Below are positions 1 through 5,227 of a DNA stretch of 5,227 nt, one piece after another; the stretch's first letter is position 1, and each line of letters opens with the position of its first letter. The DNA comes from Anaerolineales bacterium UBA6663 (GTDB lineage Bacteria; Chloroflexota; Anaerolineae; Anaerolineales; UBA6663): the NCBI GenBank assembly GCA_002455335.1, contig DKKP01000056.1, positions 1 to 5,227 on the forward strand, read 5' to 3'. The notes under the pieces are model-generated. The model ran no database searches and had not been told where the DNA came from. It was given only the letters and a program-made list of their open reading frames with translations. Position numbers and translations under genes: made by a program.

Positions 1-1121
1 CGGGGCGCGAAGTCCGACAGCGAGCCGCTGGAGGCCGGGGCCTCCTCGTGCTGGACGGGCCGCTGGGCCGGCTGCTGAGCGGGCTGCTGGATGGGGCGCG
101 TGGCGCTCGTCGACTGGCGACCACCGACCGTCGTCGGGCGCTCGATGCGGCGCGGGGTCATCCCGGCGCGATCGAAGCCCGTGGCGATCACGGTGATGCG
201 CATCTCCTCGCCCATGTTCGGATCGACCACCGCACCGAAGATCATGTTAACCTCGGGGTGCGCCGTCTCCTTGATGATCGCCGCCGCCTGATCGACCTCG
301 AACAGGGTCATGTTCGGGCCGCCCGTGACGTTGAACAGGATGCCGCGAGCGCCGTCGATGGTGATGTCGAGCAGGCTCGAGCTGATCGCCTGTTCGGCCG
401 CAACACGCGCGCGATCCTCGCCCTTGGCGCGGCCGACCGCCATCAGGGCGGCGCCGCCTTCGGACATGATCGTCTTGACGTCGGCGAAGTCGAGGTTGAT
501 CAGGCCGGGGACCGTGATCAGCTCGGAGATGCCCTGGATGCCCTGACGCAGCACATCGTCGGCCAGGCGGAAGCTGTCTTGCAACGACGCGCGCTTATCG
601 ACGATCTGCAGCAGCCGGTCGTTGGGGATCACGATCAAGGTATCGACGTGATCCTTGAGCCGGTTGATTCCGTTCTCGGCGTTCTGGCCGCGGCGGGTGC
701 CCTCGAACGTGAACGGGCGGGTGACCACGCCGATCGTCAGCGCGCCGACTTCCTTGGCGATCTGGGCCACGACGGGCGCGGCGCCGGTGCCGGTGCCGCC
801 GCCAAGGCCGCAGGCCACGAAGACCATGTCGGCGCCGCGGACGACGTCATAGAGCTCCTCGGCGCTCTCCTCGGCGGCCTTCTGGCCGACCTCAGGATTG
901 CCGCCGGCGCCAAGGCCGCGTGTGATCTTCTCGCCGATGCGCACGCGCCGCGGGGCGTTGCTGAGCAACAGCGCCTGAGCGTCTGTATTGATCGCGCAGA
1001 ACTCGACGCCGCTCATGCCCTCGTCGATCATGCGATTGACGGCGTTGCTGCCGCCGCCGCCGACGCCGATCACCTTGATCTTGGCGATCGAATCGGGAAC
1101 CAGGTTCGGGTTATTCATCAT
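1..1121 (-). CDS. ftsZ: Cell division GTPase FtsZ (3' end cut off by the window)
   Basis: Bacterial tubulin homologue that binds and hydrolyses GTP and polymerises at midcell as the Z-ring. I translated the minus strand by hand: 373 complete codons are visible, with no stop before the edge. Seen: N-terminal glycine loop [15 protein letters not shown] at residues 17-31; tubulin signature GGGTGTG at 107-113 followed by AAPVVA; the PFTFEGTRR segment at 136-144; the T7 synergy loop [11 protein letters not shown] at 209-219 with catalytic Asp211 and Asp214. The globular core ends near residue 320. A Gln/Pro-rich linker follows, and the usual C-terminal FtsA-binding peptide lies outside the window. 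E. coli FtsZ is 383 aa, so little is missing. The start is ATG at 1121-1119, six bases after AGGAG; a second ATG follows directly at 1118-1116 and could serve instead. An in-frame TGA at 1148-1146 excludes a longer protein. The identification is certain; the exact start is within one codon. Confidence 0.98.
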   Translation of the reverse strand, partial: MMNNPNLVPDSIAKIKVIGVGGGGSNAVNRMIDEGMSGVEFCAINTDAQALLLSNAPRRVRIGEKITRGLGAGGNPEVGQKAAEESAEELYDVVRGADMVFVACGLGGGTGTGAAPVVAQIAKEVGALTIGVVTRPFTFEGTRRGQNAENGINRLKDHVDTLIVIPNDRLLQIVDKRASLQDSFRLADDVLRQGIQGISELITVPGLINLDFADVKTIMSEGGAALMAVGRAKGEDRARVAAEQAISSSLLDITIDGARGILFNVTGGPNMTLFEVDQAAAIIKETAHPEVNMIFGAVVDPNMGEEMRITVIATGFDRAGMTPRRIERPTTVGGRQSTSATRPIQQPAQQPAQRPVQHEEAPASSGSLSDFAP

Positions 1122-1127
1122 AGTTAT

Positions 1128-1134
1128 CTCCTCT
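1128..1134 (-). promoter_or_regulatory. Shine-Dalgarno of ftsZ
   Basis: On the minus strand this reads AGAGGAG, complementary to the 16S rRNA 3' end. It sits six bases before the first ATG and nine before the second. It is the strongest ribosome site in the window, in line with the high FtsZ dose that cells generally need relative to FtsA. Its spacing suits both ATG codons, so it does not decide between them. Confidence 0.8.
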
Positions 1135-1153
1135 GACCTTCTTGTTCAATTGA

Positions 1154-1174
1154 TGCGCTGGCTCCAACAGCGCA
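1154..1174 (-). other. Perfect 7-bp hairpin ahead of the ftsZ ribosome site
   Basis: TGCGCTG at 1154-1160 and CAGCGCA at 1168-1174 are exact reverse complements with a 7-base loop. The hairpin ends 19 bases before the ftsZ Shine-Dalgarno. No T-run follows on the minus strand, so it is not an intrinsic terminator. It may affect mRNA stability or access to the ftsZ start. Function is inference; the symmetry is directly visible. Confidence 0.45.
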
Positions 1175-1185
1175 AGACATTGTGA

Positions 1186-1240
1186 GATCGGGCGAGTGTT
1201 GGCCGGGCGCTCACGCACCCTTTCGCTGGCTCGCCCAATC
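1186..1240 (-). other. Nested stem-loop in the ftsA-ftsZ spacer
   Basis: On the minus strand GATTGGGCGAG (1240-1230) pairs with CTCGCCCGATC (1196-1186): 11 base pairs, one of them G-U. Inside it GGGTGC (1220-1215) pairs with GCGCCC (1210-1205), with one G-U pair, around a GTGA loop that fits the stable GNRA tetraloop class. No T-run follows, which argues against a Rho-independent terminator. The structure begins six bases after the ftsA stop codon. It could be an mRNA processing or stability element that sets FtsA:FtsZ ratios, but nothing in the sequence proves that. It matches no riboswitch or leader family that I recognise. Confidence 0.45.
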
Positions 1241-1246
1241 GCTCAA

Positions 1247-2497
1247 TCAAGGCAACAGGCGCTTGAAGAAATCAAGCCCCTTCTCGATGTTGATCGTCCG
1301 ACCGCGCTTCTTCTTGTTGCCTGTGCTCCGCGCGGCCACCTGGCTCTCGCGGTTCGCCCAGTGCAACAGGCCGACGCTCGTGCTGTAGGCCGGGCCCGAG
1401 AGCTTATCGACGAGGCCCTGCAGACCCTGCGGCGCAGCCACCCGGCACGGCAGGTTGAGCACATTGCCCGCGACCTTGCGGATGCCGGGCAACTGGCTTG
1501 TGCCGCCTGTAAGCACGACACCGGCAGGCAGCAGCCCGTCGTAACCCGTGCGCTTGATCTCCTGCAGGATCAGGCCGAAGATCTCCTCGACGCGGGCTTC
1601 GATGATCGACGCCAGGTCGAAGCGCGAGACAGTCGAGGGTTGATCTTCACCGAACGGCTGAACCGTGAACGAGTCGCTCAGCGGCACATCGGCCGCGTAG
1701 GCATGACCGTGCTGGATCTTGACCTGCTCGGCGATGTCGGCCGGCAGCCGCAGCCCGTGCGCGATGTCGGAAGTCAGGTGCGCGCCGCCGACGGCGAGCA
1801 CAGTCGTGTGCCAGACGTTGCCGTCGATGTAGATCGCCATGTCGGACGTGCCGCCGCCGATGTCGACGACCACCACGCCCATCTCTTTTTCGGTATCGGT
1901 CAGCACGACTTCGGCCGACGCGAGCGGGTTGAGCACGTAGGCCTCGACCTGCACCCCGGCGGCCTCGACGCACTTCGTCAGGTTCTGCACCGACGCGGTT
2001 GCGGCCGTGATGATGTGCGCCTCAACCTCGAGCCGGAAGCCGTGCATGCCGAGCGGCTGGCGGATGCCCTCCTGCCCGTCGACGATGAACCCGCGCGGGA
2101 TGATGTGCAGCACCTCACGCCCGTGCGGGATTGCGATCGCCTGCGCGTTGTCGAGCGCGCGATCGATATCGTCCTGGTCGATGCCGTAGCCGCCGCTGAT
2201 ACCGACCACGCCGCGGCTGTTGACCGACGAGACGTGCGCACCGGCCAGGCTGACGAACGCGGCGCCGATCTCGTAGCCTGCGGCGCGCTGCGCCTTGTCG
2301 ACGGCTTCGGCGATCGAGCGGCTGGCCTGATCGACGTCGACGACCACGCCCTTGCGCATGCCCTGCGACGGCGCCAGGCCGACGCCCAGAATGCGCAAAG
2401 CGGCGCCGCCGGACGGGGTCTCTTCCATGTCCGCCACGAGCGCGCACACCTTTGTGGTGCCGACATCAATCCCGATCAAAAGCGATGACTCTGCCAT
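1247..2497 (-). CDS. ftsA: Cell division protein FtsA
   Basis: Actin-like ATPase that anchors FtsZ filaments to the inner face of the membrane and helps recruit later divisome proteins. The 416 aa compare with 420 in E. coli. Seen in order: phosphate-1 motif IGIDVGTTKVCALV at residues 8-21; the FtsA-specific 1C (SHS2-type) region at about 84-162, beginning near SLAGAHVSSVNSRG; phosphate-2 VDIGGGTSDM at 211-220; adenosine motif VVLTGGTSQLPG at 327-338; a basic patch KKKRGR at 395-400; and a C-terminal amphipathic stretch IEKGLDFFKRLLP at 404-416 that fits the membrane-targeting helix. The ATG start is forced upstream because an in-frame TGA lies three codons before it (2506-2504). The ribosome site is poor: only AGG, ten bases away. 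It lies 86 bases after ftsQ and 125 before ftsZ, in the usual dcw order. All landmarks are intact and the identification is secure. Confidence 0.97.
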   Translation of the reverse strand: MAESSLLIGIDVGTTKVCALVADMEETPSGGAALRILGVGLAPSQGMRKGVVVDVDQASRSIAEAVDKAQRAAGYEIGAAFVSLAGAHVSSVNSRGVVGISGGYGIDQDDIDRALDNAQAIAIPHGREVLHIIPRGFIVDGQEGIRQPLGMHGFRLEVEAHIITAATASVQNLTKCVEAAGVQVEAYVLNPLASAEVVLTDTEKEMGVVVVDIGGGTSDMAIYIDGNVWHTTVLAVGGAHLTSDIAHGLRLPADIAEQVKIQHGHAYAADVPLSDSFTVQPFGEDQPSTVSRFDLASIIEARVEEIFGLILQEIKRTGYDGLLPAGVVLTGGTSQLPGIRKVAGNVLNLPCRVAAPQGLQGLVDKLSGPAYSTSVGLLHWANRESQVAARSTGNKKKRGRTINIEKGLDFFKRLLP

Positions 2498-2516
2498 CTC
2501 AGATCAACCTGCCCAT

Positions 2517-2544
2517 GTTTTACTTCACATCCCGAATATTGCAA
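2517..2544 (-). promoter_or_regulatory. Weak sigma70-like promoter candidate before ftsA
   Basis: In the relatively AT-rich spacer between ftsQ and ftsA the minus strand reads TTGCAA (2544-2539), then a 16-base gap, then TAAAAC (2522-2517). Each box matches four of six consensus bases. This is a pattern match only, and a match of this quality can arise by chance in an 86-base spacer. It would give an internal start for ftsA-ftsZ, something known in other dcw clusters. Confidence 0.2.
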
Positions 2545-2583
2545 ATCCTTCGCCAGGTTTGGTTAGGGATTCTTCGTCCGCGG

Positions 2584-3465
2584 TCACCTGTAGTACGGCG
2601 CCAACGGCTTTGTGACGTCGATCAGTTTCGGCGTGATGCCGTTCTCCTGGAGATCGGTCACGAGCCTCTCGTACACGGCGAGTTTCTGCGCCATGTCGGT
2701 GCCTGTGCCAAAGTAACCGCGCCAGCCACGGCCGTCTTGATAGCTCAGACCGCGCTGCAGGTCGAAGTACAGCTGCTCGATATTGGGTCGCAGCTCACGC
2801 AGCTGCAACGCGCCCTGCACCGCCTCGACCGGCAAAACCGTGATCTCCTGCTGGCCATCGTTGACGACGGGCAACAAACCGGGCAACTCGCCGCGCGACG
2901 CGTAGCGCGTGCCGGTCGCGTCGATCCACCAGGAGCGCGTGCCGTCGGTCAGCAGCAATTGCGGCACACGCTCGACCACGACGACATTGATCGTGGCCGG
3001 CCACTGCACGGTCACCGTCGCATCCTGGATCCCCGGGATGGCCTCGATGTTGGCCACGGCCTCGTCGGGATCGATCCAAAACGCGTGCACGTTCGCCAGC
3101 CCCGACTGCGCGTAGATCTCATCCTGCGGCACAAGCGACGCGCCGCCCAGGTTGATGCCCTGCACGTACATGCGGCTGTCGGTCATGGCCCAGGCCAGAA
3201 TCCCGACCAGCAGGATAACGATCCCGATGCTCAGGGTGCGCCAACTCATCAACGTGTCGAGGTTGATCGGCGGCAGCGTGAGCTTGAGGCCGCCCTCGTT
3301 GCGCGGTCGGATCGGTCGGTAAGGACCGGCGTTCTCGACACGGCGCGGCTTGCTCACCAACGGCCCGCGCACGGCGCCGGACGTCGAGTTGAAGCGTTTG
3401 GTCTGCTCGCGCTGGCGGCGCTCGCGGACGGCATCGGCGTGGCTGCGGCTTTCCATCATGTTCAT
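2584..3465 (-). CDS. ftsQ: Cell division protein FtsQ/DivIB
   Basis: Bitopic membrane protein of the divisome that bridges the cytoplasmic ring and the septal peptidoglycan synthases through its extracytoplasmic domain. It has 293 aa. Seen: a long, basic cytoplasmic tail (residues 1 to about 75, many Arg/Lys); one membrane segment at about 77-94 (LSIGIVILLVGILAWAMT); a POTRA-like domain at about 98-168 with the pattern VxGxxLxGxxxVPxDEIYxxSGL and the strand WPATINVVVVERVPQ; then the FtsQ beta domain, ending in the family-typical run GTGTDMAQKLAVYERLV at 254-270 and a final IDVTKPLAPYYR. The start ATG at 3465-3463 overlaps the ddl stop by four bases (ATGA); Met3 and Met4 are alternative starts. 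There is no clear Shine-Dalgarno, so coupling to ddl translation is likely. The sequence is divergent, as usual for FtsQ; topology, C-terminal pattern and position together make the call firm. Confidence 0.93.
   Translation of the reverse strand: MNMMESRSHADAVRERRQREQTKRFNSTSGAVRGPLVSKPRRVENAGPYRPIRPRNEGGLKLTLPPINLDTLMSWRTLSIGIVILLVGILAWAMTDSRMYVQGINLGGASLVPQDEIYAQSGLANVHAFWIDPDEAVANIEAIPGIQDATVTVQWPATINVVVVERVPQLLLTDGTRSWWIDATGTRYASRGELPGLLPVVNDGQQEITVLPVEAVQGALQLRELRPNIEQLYFDLQRGLSYQDGRGWRGYFGTGTDMAQKLAVYERLVTDLQENGITPKLIDVTKPLAPYYR
3462..3465 (-). promoter_or_regulatory. ATGA stop/start overlap of ddl and ftsQ
   Basis: The ddl stop TGA (3464-3462) shares three bases with the ftsQ start ATG (3465-3463). 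Such ATGA overlaps commonly allow ribosomes to terminate and reinitiate. No convincing Shine-Dalgarno precedes the ftsQ ATG, only a GGGA run further up in ddl, so translational coupling is the simplest reading. Confidence 0.7.
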
Positions 3466-4541
3466 AGCGCGTTCCCGTTTTTCTCGGCCTGGCGCTCGAG
3501 CGCCAAAGCGATCAAGCGATCAATCAACTCCGAGTATTCCAACCCGCTGGCGGCCCACAGCTTGGGATACATGCTGATGGCCGTAAACCCGGGTATGGTG
3601 TTGATCTCGTTCACGAACAAGTTCCCGTTGCCCCTGTCGAGCAGGAAATCGACCCGGGCCAACCCGGCGCACTCGAGCGCGCGAAAGGCTTTTACGGCCA
3701 GCGTGCGCGCCGTCTCGGCCGTCTCGGCCGCAATCGGCGCCGGGATCAACAGCCCGCTGGCGTCATCCAGATATTTGGCCGCGTAATCGTAGAACTCGCG
3801 GCTCGGCACGATCTCGCCGGGCACCGAGGCAACCGGGTCGTCATTGCCAAGGACGCTCACCTCGATCTCGCGCGCGTCCACACCCGGCTCCACCAAAACG
3901 CGCCGATCATACTGCGCACTCTCGCGCAACGCCACAGTCAACTCGGCCCGATCATGGGCCTTCACCACACCCACCGACGATCCCAGGTTCGCGGGCTTTG
4001 TGAAAACCGGATAGGCGAAACGCGCCTCGACCCGCGCCACGACCGCCTCAAGGTCGGCCACGATCTCGGCCCGACGCACCAGATCCCAATCAACGACCGG
4101 GATCCCTTCGGCCCTGAGCAGGCGCTTGGCGATGTCCTTATCCATCGCCAGGGCCGAACCCAGGACACCGGAACCCACATAGGGCAGATCCGCCAGTTCG
4201 AGCAGGCCCTGCACCGTACCGTCCTCGCCGTAGGGTCCGTGCAGGAGCGGGAAGACCACATCGAGCGCGCCAAGCTCCTCGGGCAGATGTTGCACCGAGG
4301 TCGATGACGCTACATGCACCTCGAGCGCTGCGCTCGCGCTCCCAGGTTCCTGCCCAGGTGCCGTGAGCGCCATCAGCGGATCTCCGCCGGCGAGCCAGCG
4401 CCCGGCGCGCGTGATCCCGATCAAGGTCACGTCGTACTTGTTTTTGTCGATCGCCGCAAGCACCGATCGCGCCGACATCAGCGAGACCTCGTGCTCAGCA
4501 GAGCGACCGCCGAAAATGAGACCGACACGTATCTTTGACAT
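3462..4541 (-). CDS. ddl: D-alanine--D-alanine ligase
   Basis: ATP-grasp enzyme of the cytosol joining two D-Ala into the dipeptide that MurF adds to UDP-MurNAc-tripeptide. It has 359 aa from the ATG at 4541, similar to the longer DdlA-type enzymes. Seen: N-terminal IFGGRSAEHEVSLMSA at residues 9-24 with the substrate-contact Glu16; signature HGPYGEDGTVQG at 101-112; ATP-binding TKPANLGSSVGV at 181-192; omega-loop FYDYAAKY at 250-257; ARVDF at 295-299 with Arg296 and Asp298; metal-binding NEINTIPG at 311-318 (Glu312, Asn314). Tyr257 occupies the position of E. coli DdlB Tyr216, which predicts D-Ala-D-Ala rather than D-lactate products. The frame stays open upstream to a GTG at 4622, but those 27 codons are translated repeat, so I reject them; MSKIRVGLIFGG is the normal family N-terminus. 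No Shine-Dalgarno precedes the ATG. Confidence 0.97.
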   Translation of the reverse strand: MSKIRVGLIFGGRSAEHEVSLMSARSVLAAIDKNKYDVTLIGITRAGRWLAGGDPLMALTAPGQEPGSASAALEVHVASSTSVQHLPEELGALDVVFPLLHGPYGEDGTVQGLLELADLPYVGSGVLGSALAMDKDIAKRLLRAEGIPVVDWDLVRRAEIVADLEAVVARVEARFAYPVFTKPANLGSSVGVVKAHDRAELTVALRESAQYDRRVLVEPGVDAREIEVSVLGNDDPVASVPGEIVPSREFYDYAAKYLDDASGLLIPAPIAAETAETARTLAVKAFRALECAGLARVDFLLDRGNGNLFVNEINTIPGFTAISMYPKLWAASGLEYSELIDRLIALALERQAEKNGNAL

Positions 4542-4542
4542 T

Positions 4543-4623
4543 GACGATTTGCGATTTGCGATTGGTGATTTACGATTGACCCGTACGGTGGCGTCAATCG
4601 CAAATCGCCAATTGCCAATCACC
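4543..4623. repeat. Heptanucleotide tandem repeats forming a large inverted repeat
   Basis: On the plus strand 4543-4577 is five tandem 7-mers (GACGATT, TGCGATT, TGCGATT, GGTGATT, TACGATT). 4596-4623 is four 7-mers in the opposite sense (AATCGCA, AATCGCC, AATTGCC, AATCACC). The 28-base arms 4553-4580 and 4593-4620 are reverse complements at 24 of 28 positions. They flank a 12-base loop that includes the palindrome CCGTACGG (4581-4588). The element fills 81 of the 87 bases between murB and ddl. It resembles dispersed intergenic heptad repeats seen in several GC-rich environmental genomes (recollection, not searched). As RNA it would fold into a long hairpin directly ahead of ddl. No T-run follows, so it is not a typical terminator. 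Confidence 0.85.
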
Positions 4624-4628
4624 CATTC

Positions 4629-5227
4629 CTAGCACTGTCCGCCCCACTCACCCACGAGTTCGACTTCGAGGGCGAGATCGATGTCGAACCTGGCCTTGAC
4701 CGTCGTGTGCGCCTGATGGATCAGCGCAAAGACGTCGGACGCGCGGGCCTCGCCTGTGTTGAGGAAGAAGTTGGCGTGCACGGGCGAGATCTCGGCCCCG
4801 CCCACCTTCAGCCCCTTCAACCCGGCCGCCTCGATCAGCCGACCGGCGTAGTCGCCCGGCGGGTTCTTGAACATCGACCCCAGGCTCGCGCCCGGCGGTT
4901 GCGTCCGGCGACGATACGCGTTGTACACATCCATCCGCTCCAGGCACTCGACCGGGTCGCGCCGGATCAGGCCGAACTCGGCAGCCAGGACAACCTGGCC
5001 ACCCTGTCCGGCCGCCCTGGCGCGTTTGAGTGCGCTGGCCCGATACCCGAACGCAAGTTCGGCTGTCTCCCAACGTTTCACCCGACCATCTTCTTGCAAG
5101 ATCTCGGCCAGGCGCAACGACGCCGCGATGTCGCTCCCGTGCGCGCCCGCGTTGCCATAAATCGCGCCGCCGACGGTTCCCGGGATGCCGGCCGCCCACT
5201 CCAGGCCGCTCAGCCCGCGCGCCGCGC
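4629..5227 (-). CDS. murB: UDP-N-acetylenolpyruvoylglucosamine reductase MurB (5' end cut off by the window)
   Basis: FAD enzyme of the cytosol that uses NADPH to reduce UDP-GlcNAc-enolpyruvate to UDP-MurNAc. The visible part is 198 residues, about two-thirds of a typical 290-340 aa protein. The frame is open at the window edge, so any start inside it, such as the TTG at 5117, would be false. Seen, numbered from the edge: GLSGLEWAAGIPGTVGG at 4-20 followed by AIYGNAGAHG at 21-30, the FAD-domain signature; FGYR at 59-62, whose Arg62 matches E. coli Arg159; GSMFKNP at 116-122, whose Ser117 matches the proton donor Ser229; and LEVELVG at 186-192, whose Glu189 matches Glu325. The short Arg-Ser and Ser-Glu distances (55 and 72 residues, against 70 and 96 in E. 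coli) suggest a type II MurB without the Tyr190 loop. The stop is TAG at 4631-4629. In dcw clusters murC often lies upstream, outside this view. Confidence 0.96.
   Translation of the reverse strand, partial: AARGLSGLEWAAGIPGTVGGAIYGNAGAHGSDIAASLRLAEILQEDGRVKRWETAELAFGYRASALKRARAAGQGGQVVLAAEFGLIRRDPVECLERMDVYNAYRRRTQPPGASLGSMFKNPPGDYAGRLIEAAGLKGLKVGGAEISPVHANFFLNTGEARASDVFALIHQAHTTVKARFDIDLALEVELVGEWGGQC

Noticed and set aside
48..1136. Long plus-strand open frame (362 codons) opposite ftsZ
   Set aside because: It is the antisense of a gene with every FtsZ motif. High GC with GC-ending codons leaves the opposite strand free of stops. Its Asp/Arg/Ala-rich translation resembles no protein I know.
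1186..1240. Rho-independent terminator after ftsA
   Set aside because: The stem is GC-rich, but the bases after it on the minus strand (TCACAATGTCT) are not a T-run, and ftsZ follows with a strong ribosome site.
1122..1246. Promoter for ftsZ in the ftsA-ftsZ spacer
   Set aside because: I found no -35/-10 pair at 16-18 bases better than chance; the visible signal is RNA secondary structure.
1196..2488. Long plus-strand open frame (430 codons) opposite ftsA
   Set aside because: It is the shadow of intact FtsA on the other strand: low-complexity, rich in Asp, Arg and His, with no domain pattern.
2452..3786. Plus-strand open frame (444 codons) across ftsQ and the ends of ftsA and ddl
   Set aside because: It crosses three well-supported minus-strand genes and two gene boundaries, and its translation has the same antisense composition as the other shadows.
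4542..4622. 27-residue N-terminal extension of Ddl from the GTG at 4622
   Set aside because: It is made wholly of translated heptad repeats, and the family N-terminus starts at the ATG at 4541.
4543..4623. CRISPR array or insertion sequence ends
   Set aside because: The units are 7 bases long with no spacers, there is no transposase, and no target-site duplication is visible.
5115..5117. TTG as a start codon for a short 162-aa MurB
   Set aside because: The same frame continues upstream to the window edge with the MurB FAD signature (IPGTVGGAIYGNAGAHG), so the gene is cut by the window rather than started here.

Overview
The window is a compact stretch of the division and cell wall (dcw) cluster. 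All five genes lie on the minus strand, so transcription runs from high to low coordinates: murB (5' end beyond the window), ddl, ftsQ, ftsA, ftsZ (3' end beyond the window). Each gene was recognised from family motifs in its translation. There are no tRNAs, rRNAs, insertion sequences, CRISPR arrays or defence genes.

Region by region. 5227-4629 encodes the C-terminal two-thirds of MurB, the flavoenzyme that completes UDP-MurNAc. 4628-4542 is a spacer filled almost entirely by a heptanucleotide tandem repeat arranged as a large inverted repeat. 4541-3462 encodes D-Ala-D-Ala ligase. Its stop codon overlaps the ftsQ start (ATGA). 3465-2584 encodes the divisome protein FtsQ/DivIB. 2583-2498 is an 86-bp, relatively AT-rich spacer with at most a weak promoter-like pattern. 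2497-1247 encodes FtsA. 1246-1122 is a 125-bp spacer with two inverted repeats and a good Shine-Dalgarno for ftsZ. 1121-1 encodes FtsZ up to its C-terminal linker.

How the genes work together. MurB and Ddl supply the cytoplasmic peptidoglycan precursor: UDP-MurNAc and the D-Ala-D-Ala dipeptide that MurF adds. FtsZ polymerises into the Z-ring, FtsA tethers it to the membrane, and FtsQ links the ring to the periplasmic synthesis machinery. The order murB-ddl-ftsQ-ftsA-ftsZ is a classic conserved arrangement in peptidoglycan-making bacteria.

Organism. The DNA is GC-rich with strongly GC-ending codons, which is why long spurious open frames occur on the opposite strand. The protein character (FtsA, FtsQ and FtsZ sequence style) and the heptad repeats of the AATCGCN type recall Chloroflexota (for example Anaerolineae-like genomes), but this is an impression from memory. 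Phylum-level placement is only moderately confident.

No undescribed protein system is visible; the coding content is ordinary core-genome. The parts worth a second look are non-coding: the heptad inverted repeat abutting the ddl start codon, and the structured leader between ftsA and ftsZ.
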